DNA of 5,872 bases, from positions 1 through 5,872 of the forward strand of contig CAJAHV010000259.1 of the NCBI GenBank assembly GCA_903939555.1, in the 5' to 3' direction. The notes under the pieces are model-generated. The model did not search any database, was not told where the DNA came from, and worked only from the letters and a program-made list of their open reading frames with translations. The DNA is from an uncultured Alphaproteobacteria bacterium (GTDB lineage: Bacteria; Pseudomonadota; Alphaproteobacteria; Sphingomonadales; Sphingomonadaceae). Position numbers and translations under genes: made by a program. Positions 5,864 to 5,872 of the stretch are shown one piece after another (the stretch's first letter is position 1; every line of letters begins with the position of its first letter).

Positions 5864-5872
5864 ACCGGGTCC
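5845..5872 (-). CDS. Possible 3' end of an upstream gene
   Basis: One minus-strand frame entering the window from the right reads D-P-V-A-A-R-R-P and stops at TAG (5847-5845), 60 to 123 bases before the possible ntrY starts. In many alphaproteobacteria ntrC precedes ntrY, so this could be the C-terminus of NtrC, but eight residues cannot identify a protein. The other two minus-strand frames stay open here: one is the ntrY frame itself, the other is also uninformative. This is inference only. Confidence 0.2.

Overview
This window reads as chromosomal DNA from a GC-rich alphaproteobacterium, most likely a member of the Sphingomonadales. The assignment rests on gene order and protein character: an NtrY-type sensor kinase, an NtrX-type response regulator, Hfq and HflX in one co-directional minus-strand cluster. 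Genus and species cannot be fixed from the sequence alone.

Layout, read in the direction of transcription (from high to low coordinates): about 150 bp at the right edge holds at most the last codons of an upstream gene (possible TAG at 5847-5845) and a GC-rich hairpin. Then come ntrY (3416-5722, perhaps starting further upstream), a 14-bp gap, ntrX (1992-3401), a 135-bp gap, hfq (1602-1856), hflX (271-1605) and a small open frame that leaves the window at its left edge (274 to 1). The ntrX-hfq gap carries a possible promoter and several overlapping hairpins. hfq and hflX overlap by 4 bases (TTGA), and so do hflX and the last frame (ATGA).

How the genes work together: NtrY is a membrane kinase with a HAMP-PAS-HisKA-HATPase core that would phosphorylate NtrX at Asp53. 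NtrX has the build of an NtrC-family AAA+ regulator, but the GAFTGA loop used to contact sigma-54 is missing, so it probably acts without sigma-54. Hfq (RNA chaperone) and HflX (ribosome-associated GTPase) follow, as they often do in alphaproteobacteria. This core is ordinary conserved chromosome.

The unusual part is the left 270 bp. The frame that follows hflX begins with a plausible Sec signal peptide. Its sequence then passes through a 14-copy hexanucleotide array, a REP-like palindromic element and a 12-bp tandem repeat, all without a stop codon. The plus strand of this stretch is very G-rich and carries several G-quadruplex motifs. No previously undescribed system can be claimed from this, but the stretch is the best candidate for a second look.
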